Positions 1-8,301 of a stretch of 34,790 nucleotides of DNA are shown here, piece after piece. The position numbers and the translations under genes were made by a program. How positions within the stretch are numbered: the first letter of the stretch is position 1; every line of letters starts with the position of its first letter. The DNA comes from Ignavibacteria bacterium (GTDB taxonomy: Bacteria; Bacteroidota; Ignavibacteria; UBA10030; SZUA-254). The notes under the pieces were generated by a model that saw only the letters and a program-made list of their open reading frames with translations, did not search any database and was not told where the DNA came from. The stretch is taken from positions 1 to 34,790 of the forward strand of contig JACOSX010000003.1 of assembly GCA_016178625.1 (NCBI GenBank). Direction: 5' to 3'.

Positions 1-71
1 GAACAGCTAACAGTGCGGTCTTCCCGCCTTGCGGGATAACCCGCGAATACTAGTCTGATCATCGTCGACAT
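1..71 (-). CDS. Start of a gene running off the left edge (partial, unknown product)
   Basis: On the minus strand an ATG at 69-71 is preceded by an excellent ribosome-binding site (GAGGAG, five bases upstream of the ATG). The frame stays open to the window edge, about 23 codons, beginning MSTMIRLVFAGYPARRE. The visible part has no clear signal peptide and is too short to identify. It lies about 60 bp downstream of the T9SS-sorted protein gene on the same strand and may be co-transcribed with it. The claim rests on the ribosome-binding site and the open frame only; a chance ATG is possible. Confidence 0.45.
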   Translation of the reverse strand, partial: MSTMIRLVFAGYPARREDRTVSC

Positions 72-133
72 GCGGTCTCCTCTCGACATTTTATTTTTTA
101 AAAAATACTACTTGACTTTCAGCCGTTTCCATA

Positions 134-1567
134 CTACTTCATCAGCATGAACTTCTTTGTCGCAGTAAAATCTCCAGCCTGCAAACGGTAGAAGTAGACG
201 CCACTTGGGAGGTTCGCCGCGTTGAATTCCGCTGTATAGGCTCCCGCACTTTTCTCTTCAGCTACTAATGTCACCGCCTCTTCGCCAAGAATACTATAGA
301 CTTTCAGCGAAACCTTGGTGTCCTTTGGAAGATCGTAGCGGATCTTCGTCGTTGGGTTAAAGGGATTCGGATAGTTCTGATAGAGAGCAAATTCCTTGGG
401 AATCTCACGCTCAATGTCGTATATCAACCGAAGCTTCGCACCAAGGAAGTTTTCTTCCTTAATTGTTACGATCCCTTTTTCGCTAAGCTCGATTCTTTTC
501 GGTTTCTCCCCGTCGTAGAAGATCTCGAGAACCGCACCCTGGTTATCACCCGTACCATCCCAACTAACCGTAAGGGGGAACTCTCCACCCGTGATCGCAA
601 TAGGATAATTCTGGTTTGCCCCATCTGCATCCTTCATCACGGCTATCCGCTGCGAAGCAAATCGAACATCAAGAACCTCACCCGGAGGTGTGGGGGGAAG
701 TTCGAAGTCTTTCAGGTCGATCTCCTTAGGTTCAGTGGAATAGAATAAGCTGCGTTCCCTTCCCTCATGATCTCTGATGACAAGACGAGCAAACCTCGCT
801 GCAGCAAGAGCTTGCAACGCTCGTGGTCCCACGACCTTTTCCCTATTCCTCATGATGTTATCGGCAGAGGCTCCCGGAACCATCGTTGATGTCTTGAGAA
901 TGAGGGATCCATTCTGATTCACTTTCACCCAATAGCCAAGACCCGGTTTCAGCGTATCTTCGAAATAGAATCCTCCGATATTACTGTAACCGAAATATTG
1001 AGATCGAACGACCACAGGCGGAATGGGTGCGATGGCAGAGGTAGGCATCGGATACGACAACGCTCCGATCATATTCCATCCGGTATTCACATGGATTGTT
1101 TCGATCGGCACAGTTGATCCGGTGAATGCAACCGATTGGATCGAATTAAACTTGACCCAGTATCCTATGCCGATTTGCAACGTATCTTTTCTGACGTACC
1201 CAATGATAGGGTCAAATGTAAATGCGGAAGAGACTGCCGTTGGATACACTGATGTCTTCCGGAAGTCGCTGGTAATAAGCGGGACCGAGAGTATATTCCA
1301 TAGACCCTCGACAAACAAGCTCGCGTTTGCCGTTGTACCACCTTGCTGCCTCAATCCGGGAATGAATCCTTCTTCCAGAGTGAAACCCGGCGCGAGAGTT
1401 TTCTGCACATTGGACTGACCGATTGAGGCGGAAAGAGTGAGGCTTGCACCCGAAGATTTCCCTCCTCCGCCATCCGTGACCCACCATGGATGGGTCAGGG
1501 TCTGCCCAAGCAGTGCACAGGGCACAGCAACAAGCATGAGACTGAGTATACACGTTATCGTTTTCAT
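134..1567 (-). CDS. Secreted protein with C-terminal type IX secretion sorting domain
   Basis: A 477-residue exported protein. Residues 1-22 form a signal peptide ending at LLGQ. Residues about 27-72 carry a glycine-rich motif ending in GFTLEEGFIPG, a pattern common in surface proteins of this group. Residues 88-140 and 162-217 are two related repeats, each starting WN and ending GYWVK. The last ~80 residues are a type A T9SS sorting domain (YPNPFNPTTKIRYDLP, then GVYFYRLQAG and a basic FMLMK end), the signal for crossing the outer membrane through T9SS and surface attachment. The ATG at 1567 was chosen over 1597 because it directly precedes the signal peptide and has AGGTGA upstream; 1597 would overlap the preceding gene. 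It follows the fiber-like gene by 19 bp, suggesting an operon. Its substrate or ligand is unknown. Confidence 0.9.
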   Translation of the reverse strand: MKTITCILSLMLVAVPCALLGQTLTHPWWVTDGGGGKSSGASLTLSASIGQSNVQKTLAPGFTLEEGFIPGLRQQGGTTANASLFVEGLWNILSVPLITSDFRKTSVYPTAVSSAFTFDPIIGYVRKDTLQIGIGYWVKFNSIQSVAFTGSTVPIETIHVNTGWNMIGALSYPMPTSAIAPIPPVVVRSQYFGYSNIGGFYFEDTLKPGLGYWVKVNQNGSLILKTSTMVPGASADNIMRNREKVVGPRALQALAAARFARLVIRDHEGRERSLFYSTEPKEIDLKDFELPPTPPGEVLDVRFASQRIAVMKDADGANQNYPIAITGGEFPLTVSWDGTGDNQGAVLEIFYDGEKPKRIELSEKGIVTIKEENFLGAKLRLIYDIEREIPKEFALYQNYPNPFNPTTKIRYDLPKDTKVSLKVYSILGEEAVTLVAEEKSAGAYTAEFNAANLPSGVYFYRLQAGDFTATKKFMLMK

Positions 1568-1586
1568 TGATTCACCTGATTGGTAT

Positions 1587-3374
1587 TCATTTATCATTCG
1601 GTGACTGGTTATCTTGTTTAAGCTGTTGTAGTCGCGCGTTTAACAAATCACGCTCCGCCTTCTCCGCTTCCAAGCGTGCCTTCGATACCTTCAATTCAAG
1701 TTCACGGAGATCAACCTTGTACGCCTGCGTTTGATTCATACCAGATGCCTGTTCTCCATTAACTTCCATAGAACTCGAGTTCTGAAAATCGGACACTGTT
1801 GACGGAGATATAATGGTGCTCACCGAGCCGTAGGCTGTTGGGAAAAAGCTCGCAGTGATCACCGGGTTCCAAAACCATTTCGACCCAGCACCGGTGTTAT
1901 CGAGAGCTTCAAACCGGAAGGTGTATGTGCCTGCCGCCTTGTAATAAGTACGACGCATTGATACTGGAATCCACGTGGATCCACTCGGTGACGCAGTCCC
2001 AAAACCGACGTTGTACTCATAGTTGATGTCGTACGAACCTCCTGAAGTTTCGTCGATCTGACAAATCATAGAGTTTCCGCTGGTCGTTGAGCTGAAGCCA
2101 GCTTGAGCTGACGCCTCAACCACAATGTATCCAGCTGTTGGAATAGTTAGTGTGGTGGTGACAACATCAATCATTGTTGCCGTATTACCCGTAATGTCAA
2201 CTGTTGTGGTCTTTTGGATTCCTTGTGAAATACCGGGCTCATCGAGTATCTCGTTAGCAGAGATAGAACTGTCTGGCAGCACCACAGAGGCATTACCCGT
2301 TTGATCCATATGGAATCCAACTGAGCGGCTGTTGCCATAGATATCGACACGGGGTTCGCCTGTTCCAAAAGCATTACCGTCAACCGCAAATGCCGTCGAA
2401 CCGATGTCCTTGTAAACACCAAGATAGCCACCTCTGCCATTAACATCGGCTTCGATCTGAACCGCCATGTTGCTGCTGTCATCATAAACTCGGACTTGAC
2501 CACCAACAGAGGCAGAGTGATGCGACAATCGAACAACCGGAGAGGATGATCCATCTTGAAAGACGTGAACCGCCCCAGTCTGTGTAGAGTTACCCACTTG
2601 TACTGTGTCACCCGTGTTGATCTTGAAGTATGTGGAGAAGGCAGGCCAATAAAATACTGTGAGATTATTGTCGCCTTGTGTACCTATCGACCATTCGTCT
2701 AACCCTGCCGTCCGCAGTACGAAGTAAGCATTCTCCGCGGCATCTGACTTATCAGCCCAGAACCCTGCATACCCTCCACTCGACTTCGCCAGGACTTCGG
2801 CGAAGGAGCCCTGTACCTCAAAATTGAATCCATTGTTGGGGGGAGCCCCTACACCGAGGTATCCACTGGGCAAATAATAGTTGCCTGTCCCTGTGGGTAC
2901 TAAGGGACCCAGCGAATAGGCCGAACTCGCAAGTTCTGAACGAGGTGTAAAGGTGATCGGAACGGAAATACCCGGTCCTGCTGTCGCAGTGACTTGAACC
3001 CAGAGTGGTTGATAAAAGATTGCCGTTAGAGGTGTAACGGATCCAAGGAGGACACTGAAGGTTCCGCGTTGAATACTAACACCGGTTTGCGTCTCTGTCC
3101 AGATTGCAGAACCTCCGCTGCTTATGCTAAAAATCTCAAACTTTAAATCGTAGCTGCCATCGGTTGCCGGCGCACCCGAGGGTGAGGTGAGGAGTCCCTG
3201 ATACGACATCTTGTTCGGGATTGAAACAAATCCCCCTACTTTAGTTACTCGGTCCGGAGTACTACCACCACTCGTACTCACGCTCCGTGGCAAAGATGTC
3301 TTCGGGGCTTGGGCGAATGCCGTAATGCCGAGAAGGAAGCTGCCCGCTGCAAGCACTATCAAGAATCGTTTCAT
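1587..3374 (-). CDS. Secreted fiber-like protein with C-terminal coiled coil
   Basis: A 595-residue protein with a clean signal peptide (residues 1-22, ending AFAQA). Residues about 55-155 are the module seen in many secreted bacterial proteins, starting MSYQG and running through WTETQ, FSVLLGSVTPL and FTPRSELASSAYSLG. The middle (160-400) is low in charge and rich in Gly, Ser, Asn and Val, resembling beta-rich tail-fiber or adhesin stalks. Residues about 400-540 look like a C-terminal beta domain, and 550-590 form a charged coiled coil (ELELKVSKARLEAEKAERD) that could trimerise the protein. No peptidase S74 domain is visible. The start has AGGAGA seven bases upstream. It is first in a two-gene unit with the T9SS-sorted protein. 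Adhesin or surface fiber is an inference; no exact family name is claimed. Confidence 0.8.
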   Translation of the reverse strand: MKRFLIVLAAGSFLLGITAFAQAPKTSLPRSVSTSGGSTPDRVTKVGGFVSIPNKMSYQGLLTSPSGAPATDGSYDLKFEIFSISSGGSAIWTETQTGVSIQRGTFSVLLGSVTPLTAIFYQPLWVQVTATAGPGISVPITFTPRSELASSAYSLGPLVPTGTGNYYLPSGYLGVGAPPNNGFNFEVQGSFAEVLAKSSGGYAGFWADKSDAAENAYFVLRTAGLDEWSIGTQGDNNLTVFYWPAFSTYFKINTGDTVQVGNSTQTGAVHVFQDGSSSPVVRLSHHSASVGGQVRVYDDSSNMAVQIEADVNGRGGYLGVYKDIGSTAFAVDGNAFGTGEPRVDIYGNSRSVGFHMDQTGNASVVLPDSSISANEILDEPGISQGIQKTTTVDITGNTATMIDVVTTTLTIPTAGYIVVEASAQAGFSSTTSGNSMICQIDETSGGSYDINYEYNVGFGTASPSGSTWIPVSMRRTYYKAAGTYTFRFEALDNTGAGSKWFWNPVITASFFPTAYGSVSTIISPSTVSDFQNSSSMEVNGEQASGMNQTQAYKVDLRELELKVSKARLEAEKAERDLLNARLQQLKQDNQSPNDK

Positions 3375-3735
3375 TATCTGTCTCCTTTATGAATGATGTA
3401 GTGAATTAAATACAAAAACCCCTTCCACTCCTGATGAAATGAAAGAGGTCTTCATTGTTTGAAAATATTTTGATCCCCCCCTTACCTACCCGAACACAAC
3501 TCAAATGATTACTCCCCCTCATGTATGTTAGACTTTGTGTAGGCACAGAGTTAATTTTCCTCCGTGCAAGTTCGCACACCCTTCACCCTGCAGATACAGA
3601 GAATTACCCTGTCGTAACATCGGCAAGAAAATATGAAACTTCAATGATAATGTCAAGTGAGAATCGAAAAAGGGTGGGAAACCTTGCATTTCGTCCACCC
3701 CCTTCGTACATTAATGAGTGGAAAACGATAATTTC
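3375..3735. other. Divergent intergenic region, 361 bp
   Basis: This gap separates two divergently read genes. It contains a sigma-70-like promoter for the rightward GWxTD gene near its right end. An imperfect inverted repeat surrounds that promoter's -35 box. I found no convincing promoter for the leftward fiber-like gene. An ATG-initiated frame (3521-3793) runs across the promoter and into the next gene; its product resembles nothing, so it is not called. Confidence 0.6.
3684..3712 (+). promoter_or_regulatory. Sigma-70-like promoter for the GWxTD-pdxA-ftsE genes
   Basis: TTGCAT (3684-3689), 17-nt spacer, TACATT (3707-3712). Transcription would start near 3719. That leaves a short leader before ATG 3736 and argues against the upstream GTG at 3718. 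An inverted repeat, GGGTGG (3672-3677) and CCACCC (3695-3700), brackets the -35 box. Confidence 0.45.
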
Positions 3736-5091
3736 ATGCGATTTGATCGAACGGTACTCACCCTCCTCTTTGTGGCAATATATTCATCGATAACGTTCGG
3801 GCAACATGACGCGCCCTTTCGTTCTCAGTCGCCCGGCGTCTTGATCGAAGTCCATAACTTTCCTTCCCATGCAGAAAGCAAGAGCCGGCTCGATGTTCTC
3901 TTCAAAATACCTGAAGACTTTTTCATCTTCGTCAAAGACAATTCTGAGGTCTCACAAGATCAATTCATCGCCGAGGGAGAGGTAAACATTGAGATCCTCT
4001 CGATGAAGGGTGAGTCACAAGCGCACACACGTCTCAAAAAGAGATTAACAAGAGAACAGTCTCAAGACCCTTCTCCAAAGAACAACGTTATTGAAGGAAT
4101 GAGTACGTTTATCTTGCCCATGAGTGAATACTCCATTGCTTTCGAAGTCGATGACCTTCATTCAAGCAGAAAATATTCTAAGAAACTCTCGAACATCTCG
4201 TTGCAAGATTTTTCGAAAGAACATCTTTCACTCTCCAATCCCTTCTTCGTTCAATCACAACGTCTTGACCCGGGATACACATTGAAGGCATTCAACGACG
4301 GTGGGGATGTTCCGTTCGGTCAGAACTTCGATGTCTATCTCGAATTGGCCGGCGAGGTTCCCGTCGAATCAGTCAAAGTGAAGTATTTCCTTTACAGATT
4401 ACTTCAGGAAACGGACGAGAGATCTCTTGTAACAGGCGACTCGATTCGTCAGCTTTCAAAGACAGGCTCTGTAAGTATCAGCGTGAAGATGAACAACAAC
4501 GAATCTTCTTATGTGATCGACAGTACGCCGGTCGCGAGCAAACACCCTTTGTGGCTCCGGTTCAAGGGGGATACGCTGGAACAAGGAAACTATGAATTAG
4601 ATGTGACAGCATCTTCAGGAACAGATGTTGTCATGAAAAAGGAGAAGTTCTCCATCCGATGGTTCGATATGCCCTTCTCACTTCGTTCGCTTGACATGGC
4701 GGTCGATGCCCTTGAATACCTTGCCACGGAGGGAGAAATGAAATTCTTACATGGCGCTGACGAACACACACGCCGGCAGCTCTTCGAAGAATTTTGGAAG
4801 AAACGTGACCCGACCCCACATACGGCTTCCAACGAAGTCATGACAGAATATTATCGGCGCGTCGACCATGCGTTTCGTGCATTCAGTACGGTGAGAGATA
4901 ATAATGGTGTGAAGACAGACCGCGGTAAAGCATATATCTTGTATGGACCTCCTGCCAAGATTGATCGTGAGCTTACTCCACGCACCAACCCGCGTGAAGT
5001 ATGGTCCTACCCATCCCTGCATCAGCAACTGGTGTTTATCGACGAAAGCCGCGTTGGTGACTATAAGCTCGCAGCCGTACAAGAAAAGTAA
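3736..5091 (+). CDS. GWxTD-domain protein, exported
   Basis: A 451-residue protein. The N-terminus is a hydrophobic signal segment (TVLTLLFVAIYSSITFGQ), so export is expected. The middle (about 30-320) is beta-rich and unassigned. The last ~125 residues match the GWxTD domain: a helical stretch with MKFLHGADEHTRRQLFEEFW, then YYRRVDHAFRAFS, the conserved DRGKAYILYGPP loop, and EVWSYP before a final strand. The family is widespread in FCB bacteria and Acidobacteria; its biochemical role is not established. Start choice is between GTG 3718 and ATG 3736; the predicted promoter and the signal peptide favour 3736. pdxA follows after 33 bp on the same strand, so they are probably co-transcribed. 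Confidence 0.88.
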   Translation: MRFDRTVLTLLFVAIYSSITFGQHDAPFRSQSPGVLIEVHNFPSHAESKSRLDVLFKIPEDFFIFVKDNSEVSQDQFIAEGEVNIEILSMKGESQAHTRLKKRLTREQSQDPSPKNNVIEGMSTFILPMSEYSIAFEVDDLHSSRKYSKKLSNISLQDFSKEHLSLSNPFFVQSQRLDPGYTLKAFNDGGDVPFGQNFDVYLELAGEVPVESVKVKYFLYRLLQETDERSLVTGDSIRQLSKTGSVSISVKMNNNESSYVIDSTPVASKHPLWLRFKGDTLEQGNYELDVTASSGTDVVMKKEKFSIRWFDMPFSLRSLDMAVDALEYLATEGEMKFLHGADEHTRRQLFEEFWKKRDPTPHTASNEVMTEYYRRVDHAFRAFSTVRDNNGVKTDRGKAYILYGPPAKIDRELTPRTNPREVWSYPSLHQQLVFIDESRVGDYKLAAVQEK

Positions 5092-5124
5092 CACATCTCC
5101 TTCGGTTACGTCCAACAACACTCC

Positions 5125-6135
5125 GTGAAGCCTACCATTGGCATAACTCTCGGGGACTATAACGGGATCGGTCCTGAAGTAACGCTGAAAGCGATTTGCT
5201 CGTCTCATGTGCGACGCATGTGCTCACCCGTTCTTATAGGTTCAATTGACGTGTACGAGTATTACGCACGAGTTATGCGGTCGAGGGTTCAGCTAAAGGA
5301 GATCAATGATCTGCCCCTCGTGTGTTCAAAGGGTGAGGTCCCTGTCATTCAGGTGAAGAAGCTTCATCATCCACAGGTAGAGCCCGGGAAACATTCAAAG
5401 GATGCAGGAACCCAGGCAGGCGCGGCTATTGAGGAGGGGGCCACATTCTGTCTCAAGCATTTTATTGACGGAATAGTCACAGCACCCGTCTCAAAAGAAT
5501 CGATGCATGCAGCAGGCTTTCCTTATCCTGGCCAGACCGAGATGCTCGCTGGCATTACACACTCGAAGAGAGTGATGATGTTGTTAGTCGCCGGTACGAT
5601 GAGGGTTGGGCTCGCAACCGTCCATACCCCTCTTCACAACGTTTCCAATAGCCTTACGAAGCGAACAATCCGGGAAAAGCTCTCCATTCTCCACGAATCG
5701 TTGCAAAGAGATTTCGCGTTGAAAGCGCCGAAGATTGCGGTTCTCGGCCTCAACCCACACGCCGGCGAGAATGGATTGATCGGCCACGAAGAGCGGTCGC
5801 GTATCCAACCCTCTATTCATCAAAGTAGACAAACGGGGATCCACGTCGATGGTCCGTTCCCCGCGGATGGTTTCTTCGGATCGAAGGCGTACACACGGTA
5901 CGATGCAATCCTGGCGATGTACCATGACCAGGGATTAATCCCCCTGAAGATGAAAGGGTTTAATGTTGGCGTGAATTATTCCGCCGGGCTATCGATTGTG
6001 CGGACATCGCCCGATCACGGGACTGCATTCGATATCGCCGGCAAAGGGATTGCAGATGCAACAAGCATGATTGAAGCAATTAAGCTTGCTGCTATGATTA
6101 TCCACAATCGAAAAAAGTATTCTCTTAAGAAATGA
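5125..6135 (+). CDS. pdxA: 4-hydroxythreonine-4-phosphate dehydrogenase
   Basis: PdxA oxidises 4-phosphohydroxy-L-threonine with NAD(P) in DXP-dependent pyridoxal phosphate synthesis, and PdxJ then uses the product. The 336-residue length is normal. The three metal-binding histidines are present: H167 (VHTPL), H212 (LNPHAGENG) and H267 (MYHDQG). Other family signatures are TAPVSKESMHAAG, the GQTEMLA loop, GPFPADGFF and SPDHGTAFDIAGKG. The start is a GTG directly before the first beta strand (KPTIGITLGDYNGIGPE), with no strong ribosome-binding site, so it may depend on translation of the gene upstream. No pdxJ lies in the window. The ABC ATPase gene follows after 29 bp. Confidence 0.97.
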   Translation: MKPTIGITLGDYNGIGPEVTLKAICSSHVRRMCSPVLIGSIDVYEYYARVMRSRVQLKEINDLPLVCSKGEVPVIQVKKLHHPQVEPGKHSKDAGTQAGAAIEEGATFCLKHFIDGIVTAPVSKESMHAAGFPYPGQTEMLAGITHSKRVMMLLVAGTMRVGLATVHTPLHNVSNSLTKRTIREKLSILHESLQRDFALKAPKIAVLGLNPHAGENGLIGHEERSRIQPSIHQSRQTGIHVDGPFPADGFFGSKAYTRYDAILAMYHDQGLIPLKMKGFNVGVNYSAGLSIVRTSPDHGTAFDIAGKGIADATSMIEAIKLAAMIIHNRKKYSLKK

Positions 6136-6164
6136 TAGAAATTTGATGTTGAGATGACAACCGA

Positions 6165-6827
6165 ATGATCGATTTCAAAAATGTATCAGTGACGTTCGAT
6201 TCTCAGCCAATCCTGATTGATGTGAGCCTCCATGTTCATCGGGCAGAATTTGTCTCCCTCGTCGGTGAAACGGGCGTTGGGAAAACAACTCTCCTCCGGT
6301 TGATCTATTTCGATGTATTGCCGGATGAAGGAACCGTGACCGTTGGAGAATTCAACTCGCTTACGATTAGAAAGAAAGAAATTCCAATGCTGCGTCGCAC
6401 GATCGGCATCGTCTTCCAGGACTTCAAACTTCTGGAAGACCGGAATGTGTTCGACAATGTTGCTTTTGTGCTGGAAGTGACCTCTGCAAAACGAGGGGAG
6501 ATCGGCAAGCGCGTTCTTCGTGTGTTAGCCGATGTCGGTCTAAGCCACAAACGAAATAATATGCCTGACGAGTTATCAGGCGGTGAACTGCAGCGGGTGG
6601 TGATCGCGCGTTCTCTCGTCAATGAACCGCTGGTTCTGCTCGCCGATGAGCCTACGGGCCATCTCGACCCCTCAACATCGATGGAAATCCTTCACCTTTT
6701 AAAGTCGATCAACGCGAGAGGCACTGCGGTAATCCTCGCGACTCATAACTACGATCTCGTGCGAAAATCTGGAAGCAGGATCGTTCAGATCAAAGAAGGT
6801 CGCGTTGCTGAGGTAGAATCTCTCTGA
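6165..6827 (+). CDS. ftsE: FtsE-like ABC transporter ATP-binding protein
   Basis: A 220-residue ABC ATPase with every catalytic element: Walker A GETGVGKTT (34-42), Q-loop Q85 in FQDFKLLEDRNVFDNVAF, signature LSGGE (137-141), Walker B VLLADEP (157-163) and switch histidine H194. The QDFKLL and NVFDNVAF motifs and the short length match FtsE, which pairs with the membrane protein FtsX to control cell-wall hydrolases at division. No ftsX is adjacent: the next gene is convergent and the upstream ones are pdxA and the GWxTD gene. A related LolD/MacB-type ATPase cannot be excluded, but the motifs fit FtsE better. Confidence 0.85.
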   Translation: MIDFKNVSVTFDSQPILIDVSLHVHRAEFVSLVGETGVGKTTLLRLIYFDVLPDEGTVTVGEFNSLTIRKKEIPMLRRTIGIVFQDFKLLEDRNVFDNVAFVLEVTSAKRGEIGKRVLRVLADVGLSHKRNNMPDELSGGELQRVVIARSLVNEPLVLLADEPTGHLDPSTSMEILHLLKSINARGTAVILATHNYDLVRKSGSRIVQIKEGRVAEVESL

Positions 6828-6852
6828 TACATTGTCGATCGAACCTACCACA

Positions 6853-7110
6853 TTATGCAGAAGGTGTGATTGCCTCCACTCTTTTGATCTCTGGCGCATG
6901 CCTAAGAACTGTGCGCTCCACTCCTGCACGCAAGGTCATCCTTGACATTGGGCAGATGATGCACGTGCCCTTGAATTGCAGCTCAACAATTCCATCAGGA
7001 GTCACGTCAACCAGCTCGACGTCGCCACCATCGGCTTGAAGGTAGGGACGGCATAACGCAAGCGCCTGTTCGACACGTTCCCGAACCGAAGTCACTGCCG
7101 GAACTTGCAC
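6853..7110 (-). CDS. NifU-like C-terminal domain Fe-S scaffold/carrier protein
   Basis: An 85-residue protein made only of the NifU C-terminal (Nfu) domain. It has the opening RPYLQADGGDVELVDV, the cluster-binding pair C50 and C53 in GTCIICPMS, and the helix MTLRAGVERTVLRHAPEI. Such stand-alone domains bind a 4Fe-4S cluster, usually as a dimer, and pass it to target enzymes. The start is a GTG with TAGGTGG just upstream. It begins 8 bp after the mrp/apbC stop, so the two are co-transcribed and probably work together in Fe-S delivery. It is the last gene of the minus-strand run and converges with ftsE. Confidence 0.95.
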   Translation of the reverse strand: MQVPAVTSVRERVEQALALCRPYLQADGGDVELVDVTPDGIVELQFKGTCIICPMSRMTLRAGVERTVLRHAPEIKRVEAITPSA

Positions 7111-7118
7111 CTTACCAC

Positions 7119-8213
7119 CTACGCATCTAAACTAATCTCAATCTCCGGTTTCGCTGCACCAGAGAATTGCTGGATACTTACTTGCGCTGCCATGTTGCGC
7201 GCGATCTGTCGGATCATTTTTGATTGTTCCGCGTTTGGCTCCATGACCACGATCGGTTTCCCGATATCCCCTCCTACCCTGATCGGGGTATAGATCGGAA
7301 TAGCGCCGAGGAACGGCGAGCCTAATTCCTTTGATGCTTTTTCGCCACCGCCAGTGGAAAAAATCTCTTCGCGGTGGCCACAGTTTGCACAAATATGATA
7401 GCTCATATTCTCAATGATTCCGAGAACAGGCACATTGACCTTCTCAAACATCTTATGAGCTTTCCGTGCATCGGCGAGAGAAATGTCTTGCGGCGTTGTT
7501 ACAACAATAGCGCCGGAGAGCGGGATCGTCTGCACAAGGGTAAGATGAATGTCTCCCGTACCCGGAGGTAGATCGAAGATCAGGTAATCCAGCTCGCCCC
7601 AGTTCACATCCGACATGAATTGCTTTACTGCACCACTCACCATTGGTCCGCGCCAGATCACCGCTTGCATCGGATCAACGAGAAATCCGATTGACATGAC
7701 CTTGACACCATGGGCATCTAACGGAAGTAATTTCTGATTCACAAGCTGTGGCCGATCGTTCACTCCCATCATCAATGGAATGCTCGGACCGTAAATGTCG
7801 GCATCGAGGAGCCCGACCTTTGCACCGTCCATTGCGAGTGAGACGGCAAGGTTCACAGCAACAGTGGACTTTCCGACACCCCCCTTGCCGCTCGCAACGG
7901 CAATCGTATTCTTGACTCCGGGCAGCAAACTCGCACGCTGCTGCGTTGGGTTGGTACGCACATTCGATGTCATTTCGATCGCGACATTGTTGACACCCTC
8001 GATCTGGTCCCGGACAGCACGTTCAGCATCTGCCTTCAGCTCATCTCTTACTGGACATGAAGGTGTCGTCAATTCAATCTTAAAGCTTACGTTTCTGTCG
8101 GCGATAGATATATCTTTAACAAAGTTCAATGCAACGATATCTCGATGTAAATCCGGATCCTTCACTACGCGTAACGCATCAAGGACATTCGATTCAGTAA
8201 GTGATTTTTTCAT
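7119..8213 (-). CDS. apbC: Mrp/NBP35-type P-loop ATPase, Fe-S cluster carrier
   Basis: A 364-residue protein. Residues about 5-80 are a MIP18 (DUF59) domain (VVKDPDLHRDIVALNFVKDI). Residues from about 100 on are a deviant Walker A ATPase with GKGGVGKST (109-117), DADIYGPSIP and DLPPGTGD. The cluster-binding pair is C275 and C278 (CANCG). ApbC/Mrp proteins hold a 4Fe-4S cluster and transfer it to apoproteins. The ATG at 8213 was chosen because AAAGGA sits just upstream and the domain starts right after it; a frame extension to 8240 adds nine residues without a signal. It is followed at 8 bp by the NifU-like gene, a sensible functional pair, and may have its own promoter in the gap after kbl. 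Confidence 0.96.
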   Translation of the reverse strand: MKKSLTESNVLDALRVVKDPDLHRDIVALNFVKDISIADRNVSFKIELTTPSCPVRDELKADAERAVRDQIEGVNNVAIEMTSNVRTNPTQQRASLLPGVKNTIAVASGKGGVGKSTVAVNLAVSLAMDGAKVGLLDADIYGPSIPLMMGVNDRPQLVNQKLLPLDAHGVKVMSIGFLVDPMQAVIWRGPMVSGAVKQFMSDVNWGELDYLIFDLPPGTGDIHLTLVQTIPLSGAIVVTTPQDISLADARKAHKMFEKVNVPVLGIIENMSYHICANCGHREEIFSTGGGEKASKELGSPFLGAIPIYTPIRVGGDIGKPIVVMEPNAEQSKMIRQIARNMAAQVSIQQFSGAAKPEIEISLDA

Positions 8214-8272
8214 TGATCCTTTTCGTTGTGAGAAAAACATAGTTAGCAGTCGGTGGTTTCCTTCACTGAAAG

Positions 8273-8301
8273 AAAGTAATAAAAGTTCGATGCAATCTCA
8301 A
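8273..8301 (-). promoter_or_regulatory. Possible internal promoter for the apbC-nifU pair
   Basis: On the minus strand, TTGAGA (8296-8301), 17-nt spacer, TACTTT (8273-8278). The -35 box overlaps the kbl stop codon. Transcription would start near 8266, about 53 nt before the apbC ATG. This would let the Fe-S carriers be expressed independently of the threonine genes upstream. Confidence 0.35.

Noticed and set aside
22-44. Two competing hairpins (TCCCGC/GCGGGA and GCGGG/CCCGC) at the left edge
   Set aside because: They lie inside the likely coding start of the left-edge gene, and their arms are short; chance in GC-rich coding sequence is likely.
93-106. A/T palindrome (six T's then six A's) near the left edge
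   Set aside because: Simple A/T run between two same-strand genes; no stem with GC content to make it a terminator.
3521-3793. 90-codon plus-strand frame in the divergent gap
   Set aside because: It crosses the predicted promoter and overlaps the start of the GWxTD gene in another frame, has no ribosome-binding site, and its translation resembles no family.
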